From Deferribacteres bacterium (GTDB lineage Bacteria > Thermosulfidibacterota > Thermosulfidibacteria > Thermosulfidibacterales > Thermosulfidibacteraceae), in the NCBI GenBank assembly GCA_013153205.1, contig JAADEW010000003.1, forward strand, positions 1 through 9,950: a stretch of DNA of 9,950 nucleotides, given 5' to 3'. This document shows, piece by piece, positions 1 through 7,429 of this stretch. The notes below the pieces were generated by a model. The model did no database searches. It saw only the letters and a program-made list of their open reading frames with translations, and was not told the DNA's origin. Numbering within the stretch: position 1 is the first letter of the stretch; every line of letters starts with the position of its first letter. The position numbers and the translations under genes are program-made.

Positions 1-12
1 ATGCCGCAAGGT

Positions 13-88
13 GGCGGTGTAGCTCAGGTGGTAGAGCAGGCGTCTCATAAGCGCCGGGTCCGGGGTTCAAGTCCCTGCACCGCCACCA
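13..88 (+). tRNA. tRNA with CAU anticodon, probably elongator tRNA-Met (tRNA-Ile2 possible)
   Basis: A full cloverleaf can be folded by hand. The acceptor stem is GGCGGTG (13-19) with CACCGCC (78-84). The D stem is GCTC (22-25) with GAGC (34-37). The anticodon stem is GGCGT (39-43) with GCGCC (51-55), around the loop CTCATAA, with anticodon CAT at 46-48. The variable loop has five bases, and the T arm is CGGGG/CCCTG around TTCAAGT. The CCA end is encoded (86-88). The G1-C72 pair and the lack of three G-C pairs next to the anticodon loop argue against an initiator tRNA. CAU tRNAs can be elongator Met or the lysidine-modified Ile2 that reads AUA, and sequence alone does not settle which. I favour Met from the acceptor stem. 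The gene lies 66 bases upstream of pilB and may be transcribed separately. Confidence 0.95.
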
Positions 89-118
89 TTTATTTTTTAT
101 AACCGGCTCTGGAGCTTT

Positions 119-150
119 TTGACTTTTTTCACACATTTGATTAATTTAAT
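119..150 (+). promoter_or_regulatory. Possible sigma-70-type promoter ahead of the pilB operon
   Basis: The AT-rich spacer between the tRNA and pilB holds TTGACT at 119-124, five of six matches to the -35 consensus. The best -10 match downstream is TTTAAT at 145-150 (five of six), but the 20-base spacing is longer than ideal. TAATTT at 142-147 has the ideal 17-base spacing but only three matches. A start about seven bases past TTTAAT would fall at or next to the pilB ATG at 155. A second -10-like word, TATAAC (98-103), has no good -35 partner. AT-rich DNA yields such matches by chance, so this is only a candidate, although this is the only sizeable non-coding gap ahead of the nine-gene run. 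Confidence 0.3.
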
Positions 151-154
151 TGTT

Positions 155-1894
155 ATGAATTTAGAAATAAAACTTAAAGTAGGTGAACTTCTTCTAAAAA
201 AAGGGCTTATAACCGAAGACCAGCTCAACAAAGCCTTAGAAGAGCACCAGAAAACCGGTAAAAGAATCGGTGATATACTCGTAGAGCTTGGTTTCATAGA
301 CAGGGAAACCCTGGAAAAAACCCTTTCAGAATACAAAGCAACCCTCTCGTTTATAGAAGAAGAATGGGACCCTGCAAGCCTCGACAAAGAGCTTGCAAAA
401 ATCGTTCCTGAAAGAATAGCTTCCATGTTTGGCATTGTGCCCATAAAAAAGGAAAATTCCACCATCGTGGTGGCTTCAACAGACGTTCTGGACATATCAG
501 CCCTTGACTATGTTAGATTTGCAACGGGATATAACGTTAAGGTAGTCATCACCACACAGGAGTTTGTGGAAAACGTCTATAATGCCTTATACGGTTCTGC
601 TTCTGCCACTGAAATACTAAAAGACATAGTTGGAGAACCTGAAGAAAAGGAAGAAAATGAAGAGATAGATGATGTTTCCATAATTGAAATAGAGTCAGAA
701 GAAGCAGACACAGTGTCCCTCGGCAGTGTGGAAGAGCTTGCCTTCCAGGCACCTGTGGTAAGGCTCATCAATTTCCTGCTCACGGATGCCATAACCAAAG
801 GTGCAAGTGATATTCACATAGAGCCTTACGAAAAGCGCGTCAGGATAAGATTCAGAATAGACGGCATTCTATACGACCAGATGTCCGTTTCCATAAAGAT
901 GAAAGAAGCCATCATTGCCCGTGTCAAGATTCTGGCTAAACTCAATATTGTTGAAAGGAGAATCCCCCAGGACGGCAGGATGAAGGTCAAGGTCAAAAAC
1001 AGAGAAGCCGATATCAGGGTATCCACCCTTCCTACCGTCTATGGCGAAAAGGTGGTCATGAGAATACTTGACAAGACAAGCCTTGTGTTTGACCTGGACC
1101 TGCTCGGCTTTGAAGAAAATCAGAAAGAGCTTTTTGAAAGAATGATTTCAAAGCCCTACGGCATGATACTCATAACAGGTCCCACAGGTTCAGGTAAAAC
1201 CACCACTCTGTATTCAGCCCTTAAAAGGTTAAACAAACCTGAAGTCAACATAATGACCGTTGAAGACCCTGTTGAATACAACTTTGAGGGGATAAACCAG
1301 GTAAACGTCAATGAAGCGGTGGGGCTCACCTTTGCGTCCGCCCTGAGAGCCTTCCTGAGGCAGGACCCGGACATCATTCTCGTTGGTGAGATAAGAGACC
1401 AGGAAACAGCAGACATAGCCATCAAAGCGGCTCTGACGGGACATCTTGTTTTCTCAACCCTTCACACCAACAACGCCCCTGCCACGGTGACGAGGCTCAT
1501 TGACATGGGAGTCGAACCCTTTCTTGTTTCATCATCGCTGATACTCGTTGTAGCACAGAGGCTCGTGAGAAGAATCTGCCAGCACTGTAAAGAGGAGATA
1601 ACACCCGACCCGGACATACTCAGAGCGCTGAACATTACCGATAACAACATTAAATTTTACAGAGGAAAGGGCTGTTCCAACTGCAGAAAGACTGGTTACA
1701 AAGGCAGAATCGCCGTATATGAGATGATGGAGATAACTGATGAGATGAGAAAAGCCATTGTGAAAGGGGCACCGGAAGACGAAATAAGAGAGATGGCTAA
1801 AGCCAACGGTATGGTAACACTGAGAGAAGCCGGTATCATAAAAGCTCAAAAAGGACTTACAACTCTGGAAGAGGTTCTTCGAGCTACAGCCTAA
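155..1894 (+). CDS. pilB: Type IV pilus extension / type II secretion ATPase, PilB/GspE family
   Basis: This hexameric ATPase at the cytoplasmic face of the inner membrane drives assembly of pilin subunits (PilB) or pseudopilins (GspE). From the ATG at 155 it has 579 residues, a normal family length. Residues 8-60 form a tandem MshEN-type motif, followed by the rest of the N-terminal domain to about 150 and an acidic Glu-rich linker (about 157-187). The ATPase core carries Walker A GPTGSGKT (342-349), Walker B-type DPDIILVGEIRD (404-415) and the His box STLHTN. Two CxxC pairs (C475/C478, C507/C510) form the zinc-binding C-terminal element typical of PilB/GspE and absent from PilT. A TTG at 119 would add 12 residues and has GGAG at 111-114. 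I prefer ATG 155 because the conserved domain begins just after it, though it has no Shine-Dalgarno sequence. The pilT gene next door favours PilB over GspE; no pilC is present here. Confidence 0.92.
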   Translation: MNLEIKLKVGELLLKKGLITEDQLNKALEEHQKTGKRIGDILVELGFIDRETLEKTLSEYKATLSFIEEEWDPASLDKELAKIVPERIASMFGIVPIKKENSTIVVASTDVLDISALDYVRFATGYNVKVVITTQEFVENVYNALYGSASATEILKDIVGEPEEKEENEEIDDVSIIEIESEEADTVSLGSVEELAFQAPVVRLINFLLTDAITKGASDIHIEPYEKRVRIRFRIDGILYDQMSVSIKMKEAIIARVKILAKLNIVERRIPQDGRMKVKVKNREADIRVSTLPTVYGEKVVMRILDKTSLVFDLDLLGFEENQKELFERMISKPYGMILITGPTGSGKTTTLYSALKRLNKPEVNIMTVEDPVEYNFEGINQVNVNEAVGLTFASALRAFLRQDPDIILVGEIRDQETADIAIKAALTGHLVFSTLHTNNAPATVTRLIDMGVEPFLVSSSLILVVAQRLVRRICQHCKEEITPDPDILRALNITDNNIKFYRGKGCSNCRKTGYKGRIAVYEMMEITDEMRKAIVKGAPEDEIREMAKANGMVTLREAGIIKAQKGLTTLEEVLRATA

Positions 1895-1906
1895 AGGGAG
1901 GACAGC

Positions 1907-3010
1907 ATGGAGGGTAATCCAAACATCACCCTTGAAGACCTTTTGTCAATAGCCGTTGAAAATAACGCAACGGACCTTCACGTAAGCGTTGGAGACCCTC
2001 CTCGAATGAGGGTATCGGGTAAACTTAAACCCATAAAAGATATTCCTCCACTAACACCAGCCGATACCCATAGAATGTGTTTCAGCGTTATGACGGACCT
2101 CCAGAAAAAGGTATTTGAAGAAAAACACGAGGTGGACTTCTCTTTCGGTATAAAGGGGCTGTCAAGGTTCAGAGCTAACGTCTTCATGCAGAGGGGCTCT
2201 GTGGCAGGAGCTTTCAGAAGAATTCCCTTCAAGATAATACCCCTTGAGTCTTTAGGGCTTCCCCCCGTGGTCAAGACCTTTATAACCAAACCCAAGGGAC
2301 TTGTGCTCGTAACGGGTCCCACAGGTAGTGGTAAATCCACTACCCTTGCCGCCATGATAGACAGGATAAATGAAACCCAAGAAAAGCACATTATAACCAT
2401 TGAGGACCCTATAGAGTATCTCCATCCTCACAAAAAAAGCCTTGTCAATCAAAGAGAGGTGGGAGCAGATACAGAATCTTTCGCAGCAGCCTTAAAATAC
2501 ATATTAAGACAGGACCCTGACGTGGTCCTGATAGGTGAGATGCGCGACCTCGAAAGTATAGCTGCAGCCCTTACCGTGGCTGAAACGGGACACCTCACCT
2601 TCGCAACCCTCCACACAAACTCCGCCATTGAAACCATAAACAGAATAATAGACGTGTTTCCGCCGCATCAGCAGAATCAGATAAGAGCACAGCTTTCACA
2701 CGTTCTGGAAGGCATTATCACCCAGAAGCTCCTTCCCAGAGCAGACGGGGAAGGTCTGTGCCTTGCCTCAGAAGTTCTCGTGCCAACCCCTGCAGTGAGA
2801 AACCTCATAAGGGAAAACAAGATACACCAAATCTACACGGTAATGCAGTCGGGACAGATACATCACGGCATGCAAACCATGAATCAATCGCTTGTCAAGC
2901 TGTATGAGCAGGGCTTGATAACCTATGAACAGGCTGTAACCAGCTCTTACAACATAGACGAGCTCATTCCCATGCTGGAAAAGGCTAAATTCGTGTCCGG
3001 AAGGCTTTAA
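1907..3010 (+). CDS. pilT: Type IV pilus retraction ATPase PilT
   Basis: PilT is the hexameric ATPase that depolymerises type IV pili, powering twitching motility and DNA uptake. The 367-residue length is usual. The N-terminal PAS-like domain (about 1-110) includes the ATDLHVSVG signature. The RecA-like core has Walker A GPTGSGKS (137-144), the Asp box TIEDPIEY, Walker B-type DPDVVLIGEMRD (203-214) and the His box ATLHTN. The C-terminal AVRNLIRE (296-303) matches the AIRNLIRE motif known to be needed for retraction, which separates PilT from PilB. There is no tetracysteine zinc element. The start follows a strong AAGGGAGG Shine-Dalgarno sequence just after the pilB stop, 12 bases away, so the two motors should be co-expressed. 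Its stop overlaps the argH start in TAATG. PilU is a less likely alternative, because no separate pilT is seen beside it. Confidence 0.95.
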   Translation: MEGNPNITLEDLLSIAVENNATDLHVSVGDPPRMRVSGKLKPIKDIPPLTPADTHRMCFSVMTDLQKKVFEEKHEVDFSFGIKGLSRFRANVFMQRGSVAGAFRRIPFKIIPLESLGLPPVVKTFITKPKGLVLVTGPTGSGKSTTLAAMIDRINETQEKHIITIEDPIEYLHPHKKSLVNQREVGADTESFAAALKYILRQDPDVVLIGEMRDLESIAAALTVAETGHLTFATLHTNSAIETINRIIDVFPPHQQNQIRAQLSHVLEGIITQKLLPRADGEGLCLASEVLVPTPAVRNLIRENKIHQIYTVMQSGQIHHGMQTMNQSLVKLYEQGLITYEQAVTSSYNIDELIPMLEKAKFVSGRL

Positions 3011-4395
3011 TGGGCAAGCTCTGGGGCGGAAGATTTGATAAAGGAACGAACAGGTTTATAGAGGAATACACTGAATCCATCTCCTTTGACCAGAGGCTCT
3101 TCAAAGAGGACATAAAGGGAAGTATTGCCCACTGCAGAATGCTGATAAAACAGGGAATTATCCCGGAAGAGGAAGGTAAAAAAATAATCTCTGCCCTTGA
3201 GGAGATACTTAAAGAGGCGGAAGAAAAAGGTATTCCCTGTGACCCCTCCTACGAAGATATCCACACATACATAGAGAGCCGCCTAAGGGAAAAAGTTGGG
3301 GATATCGCAGGAAAGCTTCACACGGCAAGAAGCAGAAACGACCAGATAGTCCTTGACGTAAAGCTTTACATGAAAAGAGAGATAGCCCAAATTATCAGCC
3401 TCATTGAAGAGCTACAGAAAAACCTTGTCAAAAAGGCAGAGGAAGAGATTGACACCATACTCCCCGGATTCACCCACCTCCAGCACGCACAGCCCGTATC
3501 TTTAGCCTTTCATCTTCTCGCATACTTCTGGATGCTGGAAAGGGACAGGGGGAGGTTCAAAGACGCCTTAAAAAGGCTGGACGAAAATCCACTGGGAAGC
3601 TGTGCCCTCGCCGGAACAGCCCTCCCAATAGACAGATTCTACACCACAGAGCTTTTAGGTTTTGAAAAGCCCACCGAAAACGCAATGGACACGGTCTCAA
3701 ACAGAGACTTCATTCTGGAATTCCTATCCACCGCAGGTATCGCAATGATAAATCTATCAAGGCTCTGTGAAGAGATGGTTATATGGAGCTCACCTGAATT
3801 CTCCTTTGTTGAGCTTTCGGACGAGGTGTGCACGGGAAGCTCCATAATGCCTCAGAAGAAGAACCCGGATGTGGCAGAGCTCACCCGCGGTAAGGTGGGA
3901 AGGGTTATCGGAAACCTTGTATCCCTTTTGGTAACGCTGAAAGGGCTTCCTCTCTCCTACAATAGAGACCTGCAGGAAGACAAAGAGCCCCTTTTTGACA
4001 CCGCTGACACCTTGAAAGGAGCGCTAAAGGCTGTCTCTCTGATGATAGAAGGGGCAAAATTCAACAGGGAAAGGATGAGGCTCATGGCGAAGGAGGGCTT
4101 CACCGAAGCCACAGACCTTGCCGACTACCTTGTGAAAAAGGGAATTCCCTTCAGGGAAGCCCATAGAATAATCGGCGAGATTGTGAAATACTGCATCGCA
4201 AACAGCAAAAGGCTTGATGAGCTCAGCCTTACCGAATACAAAAAGTTCTGCCAAGAATTTGAAGAAGACCTATACAAAGCCATTGACATAGAAAACGTGG
4301 TGGACTCAAGGAAGTCCTACGGGGGAACATCCAGAACCCTGCTTAAAGAGCAGATTGAAAGAATAAAAAAGGAACGGGGATGGCAAAAAGGATAG
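3010..4395 (+). CDS. argH: Argininosuccinate lyase
   Basis: ArgH splits argininosuccinate into arginine and fumarate, the last step of arginine biosynthesis. It is a cytoplasmic homotetramer of the fumarase/aspartase superfamily. The 461-residue protein starts with the hallmark KLWGGRF. It carries the three conserved superfamily regions: HTARSRNDQ (104-112), GFTHLQHAQP (153-162, with the general acid/base histidine region) and the signature loop GSSIMPQKKNP (276-286), which holds the catalytic serine. No key residue is missing. The ATG is embedded in the pilT stop (TAATG), with GGAAGG at 2999-3004 as ribosome binding site inside pilT. The 3' end overlaps the following lipoprotein gene by 16 bases. 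Both junctions suggest translational coupling. Adjacency to the lipoprotein and lysA follows a gene order known from other bacteria. Confidence 0.97.
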   Translation: MGKLWGGRFDKGTNRFIEEYTESISFDQRLFKEDIKGSIAHCRMLIKQGIIPEEEGKKIISALEEILKEAEEKGIPCDPSYEDIHTYIESRLREKVGDIAGKLHTARSRNDQIVLDVKLYMKREIAQIISLIEELQKNLVKKAEEEIDTILPGFTHLQHAQPVSLAFHLLAYFWMLERDRGRFKDALKRLDENPLGSCALAGTALPIDRFYTTELLGFEKPTENAMDTVSNRDFILEFLSTAGIAMINLSRLCEEMVIWSSPEFSFVELSDEVCTGSSIMPQKKNPDVAELTRGKVGRVIGNLVSLLVTLKGLPLSYNRDLQEDKEPLFDTADTLKGALKAVSLMIEGAKFNRERMRLMAKEGFTEATDLADYLVKKGIPFREAHRIIGEIVKYCIANSKRLDELSLTEYKKFCQEFEEDLYKAIDIENVVDSRKSYGGTSRTLLKEQIERIKKERGWQKG

Positions 4396-5330
4396 CCGCC
4401 TGTCTTTTTATTTGCGCACTGATGCTGTCCTGCGGATATAAAGCTCCCCCCAAACCGCCGGAAAAGCTCACCCCGGAAAGGATAAAGTCCATCAATGTTA
4501 TCAAATACCCTGACATTACCATCATCATGGTTTCACTGCCGTCAAAGTATGCGGAAGGAAAGAAGATAGAGAGCATCAGGCTGACCGTCAAAAAGTGCAA
4601 CGACAGGTGCAAAAAGTGCACCACCATATTCAACAGCTGGGTTAAGCCGGATACGGCTTTCGTTGAAGATGTAAAGGTGGAAAGGAGCACATGCTACAGG
4701 ATATACGGCAAAACCAAGAGAAAGAAGAAGATACCGGAAGAAAGGATTGTGGTTAACGAATACCACAGGCTTCCGGCTCCCAGAATAGATGTGGGCAGGA
4801 TAACGGAAAGGAGCGTGGAGCTTAAAGTAAAGGGATGTGGGAGCTTTGAATCAGCCATTTACAGGAGACTGCCCACAAAAAGATACGGGATAATGCCCTA
4901 TCGGATACTTCCCCCTTCAAAGGAGAGGTTCACCGATACCGAGGTGAAGAAAGGGATACAATACTGCTACACTGCAAGGTGCGTGATGCGGCACAATCAG
5001 GAAGCGGACCTATCCGCTTCCAGCAACGAGCTGTGCCTGAGACCCATGGATATCACCCCTCCTCCTGTGCCGCAAAACCTTTCCGGGGTATATCACAACG
5101 GCAGGGTATATCTCGCATGGGACCCGGTTAAGGCAAAGGACCTCGCCGGTTATGTGATTTACAGGTTTGAATACGGAGGCTGGGTGAGGCTCAACTCCAA
5201 ACCCAATCCCCTTCCCACATTTGTAGATGAGAATCCTCCACCATCAGGACCGCTAAAATATGCCGTCTCTTCTGTTGACAAATGGGGTAACGAAAGTAAA
5301 AAATCTAAACCTGTCATACTCCGAAAATAG
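4380..5330 (+). CDS. Putative lipoprotein with three FnIII-like domains, Cys-rich; function unknown
   Basis: I do not recognise a named family for the whole 316-residue protein. Residues 1-17 look like a lipoprotein signal peptide (K3/R4, hydrophobic core) ending in LMLSC, with C18 the likely lipidated residue. The box is imperfect, having Met at -3. The next residues, CGYKAPPKPP, resemble the CGxKGP start of LptM/YifL-type lipoproteins often encoded beside dapF or lysA. Three repeats follow, each with a F-x-D turn and a Tyr-rich strand: about 33-131, 132-225 and 226-316. The last is a clear fibronectin type III fold (LAWDP, DLAGYVIYR, FVDE, SVDKWGNES). Eight further cysteines occur, all in the first two repeats (73, 77, 80, 105; 153, 196, 201, 219). 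The protein should be secreted across the inner membrane; inner or outer membrane placement is unclear. The start has AAGGA at 4369-4373 and lies inside argH. Confidence 0.85.
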   Translation: MAKRIAACLFICALMLSCGYKAPPKPPEKLTPERIKSINVIKYPDITIIMVSLPSKYAEGKKIESIRLTVKKCNDRCKKCTTIFNSWVKPDTAFVEDVKVERSTCYRIYGKTKRKKKIPEERIVVNEYHRLPAPRIDVGRITERSVELKVKGCGSFESAIYRRLPTKRYGIMPYRILPPSKERFTDTEVKKGIQYCYTARCVMRHNQEADLSASSNELCLRPMDITPPPVPQNLSGVYHNGRVYLAWDPVKAKDLAGYVIYRFEYGGWVRLNSKPNPLPTFVDENPPPSGPLKYAVSSVDKWGNESKKSKPVILRK

Positions 5331-5340
5331 ATAAACTTGA

Positions 5341-5345
5341 GGAGG
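5341..5345 (+). promoter_or_regulatory. Shine-Dalgarno sequence that fixes the lysA start
   Basis: GGAGG sits six bases before the ATG at 5352. An in-frame TTG at 5337 lies upstream of and overlapping this site, and would place the ribosome binding site inside the coding region. The ATG is therefore the better start. Confidence 0.85.
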
Positions 5346-5351
5346 ACCCAA

Positions 5352-6608
5352 ATGGCTTTTTCCTACAAAAACGGCGAGCTCCACTGTGAAGACGTCCCTG
5401 TAAAAGAGATTGCCGAAAAGATAGGCACCCCCTTTTACCTTTACAGCTACAGCGAACTGAAAAAGGGCGTCAGCGCATACACAAAAGCCCTGAACGCCAC
5501 AGGCGGCATAGTCTGCTACGCCGTAAAAGCCAATTCAAACCTCGCCGTGTTAAGGGCTATCTTTAAAGAAGGGGCCGGCGCAGATATCGTAAGCGGCGGC
5601 GAGCTTTTCAGGGCGCTGAGAGCAGGAGTTGACCCCAAAAAGGTGGTCTTTGCAGGGGTGGGAAAGACCGAAAAGGAGATGGCTTACGCCTTAAGGGCTG
5701 GTATTCTCATGTTCAATGTGGAGTCGGAGGAAGAGCTTGAGGTCCTGAATGAGGTGGCAAAAAGTGAAGGCAAAAAAGCCCCCATCGCCATAAGGGTCAA
5801 TCCCGACGTTGACCCGCAAACACATCCCTACATCTCAACGGGGCTGAAAGAGAGCAAGTTCGGCATAGACATAGAAGAGAGTATCAAGGTTTACGAAAAG
5901 GCAAACAACATGGAAAACATAGAGGTTTTAGGCGTCCACTGCCACATAGGCTCGCAAATCACCAGCATATCCCCTTTTGTTGACGCCGCTCAAAGGGTGT
6001 TTGCCCTTATTGACAGGCTGAAGGAAGCGGGAATCACCCTTAAATTTATGGACATAGGCGGAGGCATAGGAATAACCTATAAGAACGAGACTCCCCCTTC
6101 TCCCGAAGAGCTGGTGAACGCCATAAAAGATGAGTGCGCCAGAAGAGGAGTAAAGCTCATAATGGAGCCGGGAAGGTCCATAGTGGGAAATGCCGGCATA
6201 TTCGTAACAAAAATCCTATACGTTAAAAAGAAGGCGGAAAAGACCTTCTACATAGTTGACGGTGCCATGAACGATTTGGCAAGGCCTGCTCTTTACAATG
6301 CATACCACGAGATAAAACCGGTGAGAGAACACACCACAGGCAGAATCGTTGCCGATGTGGTGGGTCCCATCTGCGAAACCGGAGACTTCCTTGCCCGGAA
6401 AAGGGAGCTTCCCCTTCTCAAGAGAGGGGAGCTTCTTGCCGTGATGAGCGCCGGTGCCTATGGATTCACCATGTCCTCCAACTACAACTCCCGCCCGCGG
6501 GTGCCTGAAGTGATGGTGAATCGGGACCAGTGGTTCGTGGTAAGGGAGCGGGAAAGCTACGAAGACCTCGTAAGAGGCGAGAAGATTCCAGAATTTCTAA
6601 TGGAGTAG
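5352..6608 (+). CDS. lysA: Diaminopimelate decarboxylase
   Basis: LysA is a pyridoxal-phosphate enzyme that decarboxylates meso-diaminopimelate to L-lysine, the last step of the pathway. From the ATG at 5352 it has 418 residues, the usual length. It belongs to the alanine racemase-like fold type III group. CYAVKANSN holds the PLP lysine (K59). HCHIGSQ (196-202) and the phosphate-binding EPGRS (272-276) follow. CETGDF contains the conserved active-site cysteine (C341) contributed across the dimer. Near the C-terminus AYGFTMSSNYNSRPR carries the conserved tyrosine and substrate-binding region. The gap from the lipoprotein gene is 21 bases, and the dapF start is 4 bases past the stop. It lies among dapF, dapA and dapB, so its assignment over ornithine or arginine decarboxylase homologues is firm. 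Confidence 0.97.
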   Translation: MAFSYKNGELHCEDVPVKEIAEKIGTPFYLYSYSELKKGVSAYTKALNATGGIVCYAVKANSNLAVLRAIFKEGAGADIVSGGELFRALRAGVDPKKVVFAGVGKTEKEMAYALRAGILMFNVESEEELEVLNEVAKSEGKKAPIAIRVNPDVDPQTHPYISTGLKESKFGIDIEESIKVYEKANNMENIEVLGVHCHIGSQITSISPFVDAAQRVFALIDRLKEAGITLKFMDIGGGIGITYKNETPPSPEELVNAIKDECARRGVKLIMEPGRSIVGNAGIFVTKILYVKKKAEKTFYIVDGAMNDLARPALYNAYHEIKPVREHTTGRIVADVVGPICETGDFLARKRELPLLKRGELLAVMSAGAYGFTMSSNYNSRPRVPEVMVNRDQWFVVRERESYEDLVRGEKIPEFLME

Positions 6609-6612
6609 CGTC

Positions 6613-7416
6613 ATGGAGATAGCTTTTTCCAAGCTTTCAGGTTCAGGAAACGACTTCATCATAATAGACAACCTGTCAGGAGAGCTCAACGTTGAGGATT
6701 TCAAAGAGAAAATACCCCTCATCTGCAGAAGGAGAATCTCCGTAGGTGCAGATGGAGTTATCATCATTGAAAAGTCGGACAGAGCCCATTTCAGGTGGCG
6801 ATTTTTCAACTCTGACGGTTCCGAAGCGGAGATGTGTGGAAACGGCGGAAGGTGCGTTGCAAGGTTTGCCTATGAAAAAGGGATAGCCCCCCAGAAACTC
6901 GCCTTTGAAACCCTCGCGGGAATAATCAGAGCCGAGGTAAACGGCAAAAGCGTTAAAGTGGAGATGATAAAGCCTTTCGGCTTAAAGATAGACGAAAAGC
7001 TCAACATAGACGGCAGAGAACTCACCTACTCCTTTATAAATACCGGGGTGCCTCATGTGGTAATCTTTGTGGACGATATAGAAGCAGTTGATGTTGAAGA
7101 ACTCGGACGGAAGGTAAGATTCCACGAGGCATTTAAACCTTCAGGCACCAATGTAAACTTCGTAAGCGTAAAAGACGGCAAACTCTTTATCCGCACATAC
7201 GAAAGGGGAGTTGAAGGGGAAACGCTTGCCTGCGGAACGGGAGCCACAGCGGCGGCTTTAATAGCCATTGAGAAAAAGATGCTTTCAAGCCCGGTAACGG
7301 TGATAACCAGAAGCAAAGAAGCCCTGAAGATATACAAAGAGGGGGAACAGGTTTTTCTGGAAGGTTTGACAAGGTGGGTTTATGATGGTGTATTAAAAGA
7401 AGAATCATGGACTTAA
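6613..7416 (+). CDS. dapF: Diaminopimelate epimerase
   Basis: DapF interconverts LL- and meso-diaminopimelate without a cofactor, supplying meso-DAP for peptidoglycan and for LysA. The 267-residue protein has the two pseudo-symmetric halves of the family. The two catalytic cysteines are in place: C75 in MCGNGGRC and C207 in ACGTGA. The N-terminal KLSGSGNDFIIID and the GVPHVV segment are also typical. GGAG at 6602-6605, inside the end of lysA, lies seven bases before the ATG, so translation of the two is probably coupled. The dapA start is 13 bases past the stop. Nothing is truncated or odd. Confidence 0.97.
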   Translation: MEIAFSKLSGSGNDFIIIDNLSGELNVEDFKEKIPLICRRRISVGADGVIIIEKSDRAHFRWRFFNSDGSEAEMCGNGGRCVARFAYEKGIAPQKLAFETLAGIIRAEVNGKSVKVEMIKPFGLKIDEKLNIDGRELTYSFINTGVPHVVIFVDDIEAVDVEELGRKVRFHEAFKPSGTNVNFVSVKDGKLFIRTYERGVEGETLACGTGATAAALIAIEKKMLSSPVTVITRSKEALKIYKEGEQVFLEGLTRWVYDGVLKEESWT

Positions 7417-7429
7417 CGGAGGGACGGGT

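Noticed and set aside
105..129. Possible terminator after the tRNA: GGCT-CTGG-AGCT followed by T runs
   Set aside because: The stem is only three Watson-Crick pairs plus one G-T pair, too weak for an intrinsic terminator, particularly in a likely thermophile. The T runs may just reflect the AT-rich spacer.
13..154. tRNA 3' end as an integration site for a mobile element
   Set aside because: No integrase, no repeat of the tRNA 3' end and no change in codon use follow it; the downstream genes are core housekeeping genes.
97..495. Minus-strand open frame of 132 codons over the pilB start
   Set aside because: It lies antisense to the conserved N-terminal domain of PilB, has low-complexity Ser-rich content, shows no family likeness and is best explained as a shadow of pilB codon use.
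1978..2400. Minus-strand open frame of 140 codons over pilT
   Set aside because: It covers the PilT Walker A region in antisense, and its translation simply mirrors the coding pattern.
5337..5351. TTG start for lysA giving five extra residues
   Set aside because: The extra codons are the Shine-Dalgarno region itself (GGAGG at 5341-5345), which is well placed for ATG 5352.
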